DNA of 7,672 nt. Source: Syntrophobacterales bacterium (GTDB lineage Bacteria; Desulfobacterota; Syntrophobacteria; BM002). The notes under the pieces are model-generated. The model was not told the origin of the DNA. It ran no database searches and saw only the letters and a list, made by a program, of their open reading frames with translations. The position numbers and the translations under genes were made by a program. The number at the start of each line of letters is the position of its first letter. The stretch's first letter is position 1. The stretch is from contig JAUWKY010000103.1 in the NCBI GenBank assembly GCA_030613915.1, positions 1-7,672 of the forward strand. The letters are read 5' to 3'. This document shows, piece by piece, positions 6,554-7,672 of this stretch.

Positions 6554-6569
6554 TAGCCCGGATGTATTA
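6554..6569 (-). repeat. Short interspersed repeat, copy 3, in the kinase leader
   Basis: On the minus strand this reads TAATACATCCGGGCTA. It shares the exact 10-base core ATCCGGGCTA with copies 1 and 2, but the six bases before the core have diverged. It ends about 15 bases upstream of the kinase ATG, next to the ribosome-binding site. Confidence 0.4.
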
Positions 6570-6615
6570 TCTATCTTCCTGGTGAGATTCTGTTGAAACG
6601 AATGGGGGGTTATTT

Positions 6616-6631
6616 AGCATGATCTATGCCA
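6616..6631 (-). promoter_or_regulatory. Candidate sigma-54 (-24/-12) promoter of the hybrid kinase gene
   Basis: The minus strand reads TGGCAT-AGATC-ATGCT, against the consensus TGGCAC-N5-TTGCW. The invariant GG and GC dinucleotides are present with exact spacing. The two mismatches are the last base of the -24 element and the first base of the -12 element. Transcription would start near 6605, leaving a leader of about 67 bases before the kinase ATG. The window also encodes a sigma-54 activator, which makes the site worth noting. A chance match is possible, and I see no upstream enhancer site for the activator. Confidence 0.35.
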
Positions 6632-6676
6632 ATTGAGATCGCCAAAACGAAATTTAAAATCGTGGAGGGATTTACC

Positions 6677-6696
6677 GATTCCGTCATGCCGGAATC
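6677..6696 (-). terminator. Stem-loop just downstream of thiL
   Basis: GATTCCG (6677-6683) and CGGAATC (6690-6696) form a perfect 7-bp stem with a six-base loop. It starts 34 bases after the thiL stop codon. There is no T-run after it on the minus strand, so it is either a weak terminator, an mRNA 3'-end stabiliser, or a REP-like palindrome of the GTCATnCCGGAATCC kind that is common between bacterial genes. Confidence 0.35.
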
Positions 6697-6730
6697 CGCC
6701 GCTTGGATGAAACTGCAGATGGATATCAGA

Positions 6731-7672
6731 CTATCTGAAATGATCCCAGCCGTTTGCTCCGATCACCTCTACCGAGCCATCACGACCTTTGAGTCTCAGA
6801 CCCGACTCAGCCACAGTGTTCCCTATGGAGTGAAATTGGCAGCCGTTGGATTCCAGGGCTTCCTGAAGCCTGGCAGCCGACTCTACTGGCACAGTCCCCA
6901 GAAGGACGTAATCCTCTCCCACATGGAGTGAAAGATGTCGTGAGTCCTCTTGGAACTTCTCGCAATATGCTCTAAATTGTTCCGTGGTAGGGATCATTTT
7001 CTCTTCTATGATTGCCCCCAATTTTGATTCTGTACAGATGTGACCCAGGTCCGCAGCAACACCATCGGAGACATCGATCAGCGAGTTTGCCACCTTCATG
7101 CTGGCAATGGTCCGCCCTGCCTTTAGCTGGGGATAAGGATTATGATGGGCCTCAATCAGTTCCTCCCATTCATCGGACCCTCTTCCTTTCAGTATGATGT
7201 CGAGGCCTGCGGCGGCTGATCCCACCGGCCCCGTTAGAAAGACCACATCGCCCACCTTGGCGCCTGATCTGTAGAGGACCTCCTCCTCCCGAGCTTCACC
7301 CACCAGTGCGATGTTGATAATCAAGGGGTCCGGTGATGAAGCGGTGTCACCTCCGAGAAGATTTACCTCAAATTCCTTTGCCATTGATTTCATGCCATCG
7401 TAAAGAGCATCCAAGAACTCCAGATCAACCGTGTCAGGGATGGCAACGGATATTGCCGCCTCTTTTGGAGTGCCCCCCATTGCGGCAATGTCGGACATGT
7501 TGACTGCCAGCGACTTTCTACCCAGCTGATACGGGGGTATTACCTCCAGGAGAAAATGAATCTGTTCTACCAGCATGTCGGTTGTCAGTAGGGTAGCCAC
7601 CTCGGCGGAGGTCTTGAATACACAGCAATCATCCCCTATACCGCTGATGACGTTTTCGTCTCTGATGAGACA
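6731..7672 (-). CDS. thiL: Thiamine-monophosphate kinase (5' end outside the window)
   Basis: ThiL phosphorylates thiamine monophosphate with ATP to give thiamine diphosphate, the active cofactor, in the cytoplasm; this is the last step of bacterial thiamine biosynthesis. The frame remains open from the stop at 6731 to the right edge. The visible 313 residues therefore lack only roughly the first 15-20, judged from the position of GIGDD in E. coli ThiL. A GTG at 7598-7600 could be taken as a start, but the conserved GIGDDC metal/ATP-binding motif lies upstream of it (visible residues 11-16). Other family signatures are TTDMLVEQIHF, LAVNMSDIAAMGG, LLGGDT, GDVVFLTGPVG, IDVSDGVAADLGHI, GEDYVLL and the C-terminal GWDHF. 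Length and motifs match the family (about 310-350 residues). The usual SGGEDYEL stretch reads HVGEDYVL, a mild divergence. It is the only metabolic gene in the window and is probably transcriptionally separate from the kinase gene 192 bases downstream. Confidence 0.96.
   Translation of the reverse strand, partial: CLIRDENVISGIGDDCCVFKTSAEVATLLTTDMLVEQIHFLLEVIPPYQLGRKSLAVNMSDIAAMGGTPKEAAISVAIPDTVDLEFLDALYDGMKSMAKEFEVNLLGGDTASSPDPLIINIALVGEAREEEVLYRSGAKVGDVVFLTGPVGSAAAGLDIILKGRGSDEWEELIEAHHNPYPQLKAGRTIASMKVANSLIDVSDGVAADLGHICTESKLGAIIEEKMIPTTEQFRAYCEKFQEDSRHLSLHVGEDYVLLGTVPVESAARLQEALESNGCQFHSIGNTVAESGLRLKGRDGSVEVIGANGWDHFR

Noticed and set aside
7598..7600. GTG as the start of thiL
   Set aside because: The frame stays open upstream to the window edge and includes the conserved GIGDDC motif, so the true start is outside the window.
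1..7672. CRISPR arrays, tRNA or rRNA genes, riboswitch (including TPP riboswitch near thiL)
   Set aside because: I saw no regularly spaced long repeats, cloverleaf or rRNA sequence. The 5' region of thiL, where a TPP riboswitch might lie, is outside the window.

Overview
All five genes that I can support lie on the minus strand, so transcription runs from the right edge of the window to the left. In transcription order they are: thiL (thiamine-monophosphate kinase, its start cut off by the right edge); a large membrane hybrid histidine kinase with a periplasmic solute-binding-type sensor; a 78-residue helical protein of unknown function; a GAF-AAA+-Fis activator of sigma-54 RNA polymerase; and a GAF-linked SpoIIE/RsbU-type (PP2C) serine/threonine phosphatase. 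The last two are 30 bases apart and almost certainly form one operon.

The organism is a Gram-negative bacterium with intermediate G+C. Evidence for this is the sigma-54 activator, the periplasmic SBP_bac_3 sensor on a hybrid kinase, and thiL. The density of signalling genes, the long intergenic gaps with short TGGAGTAT-type tandem repeats, and the interspersed ATCCGGGCTA motif suggest Desulfobacterota (the former Deltaproteobacteria). That placement is inference; no marker gene proves it.

Layout from left to right: 1-182 is noncoding or the tail of something outside the window, with two near-identical 16-bp repeats, one overlapping the phosphatase stop codon. 183-3119 is the phosphatase plus sigma-54 activator operon. 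3120-3627 is a 508-bp gap with a candidate promoter and operator, an 8-bp tandem repeat and a leader hairpin. 3628-3864 is the small helical protein. 3865-4078 is its leader. 4079-6538 is the hybrid kinase. 6539-6730 holds a thiL-distal stem-loop, a candidate sigma-54 promoter and a third copy of the short repeat. 6731-7672 is thiL.

Apart from thiL this is a signalling island. The kinase senses something in the periplasm and also carries a cytoplasmic PAS domain. The activator and the phosphatase carry related GAF domains, so one cytoplasmic signal could control both sigma-54 transcription and a phosphatase output. The activator has no receiver domain, so it is not an obvious phosphotransfer target of the kinase. 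No anti-sigma kinase, STAS antagonist or Hpt protein is present, so the partners of the phosphatase and the hybrid kinase lie elsewhere. A possible link is the sigma-54-like promoter upstream of the kinase. I did not find a clearly new kind of system; the most open items are the 78-residue protein, the altered ligand pocket of the kinase sensor and the GAF-paired operon.
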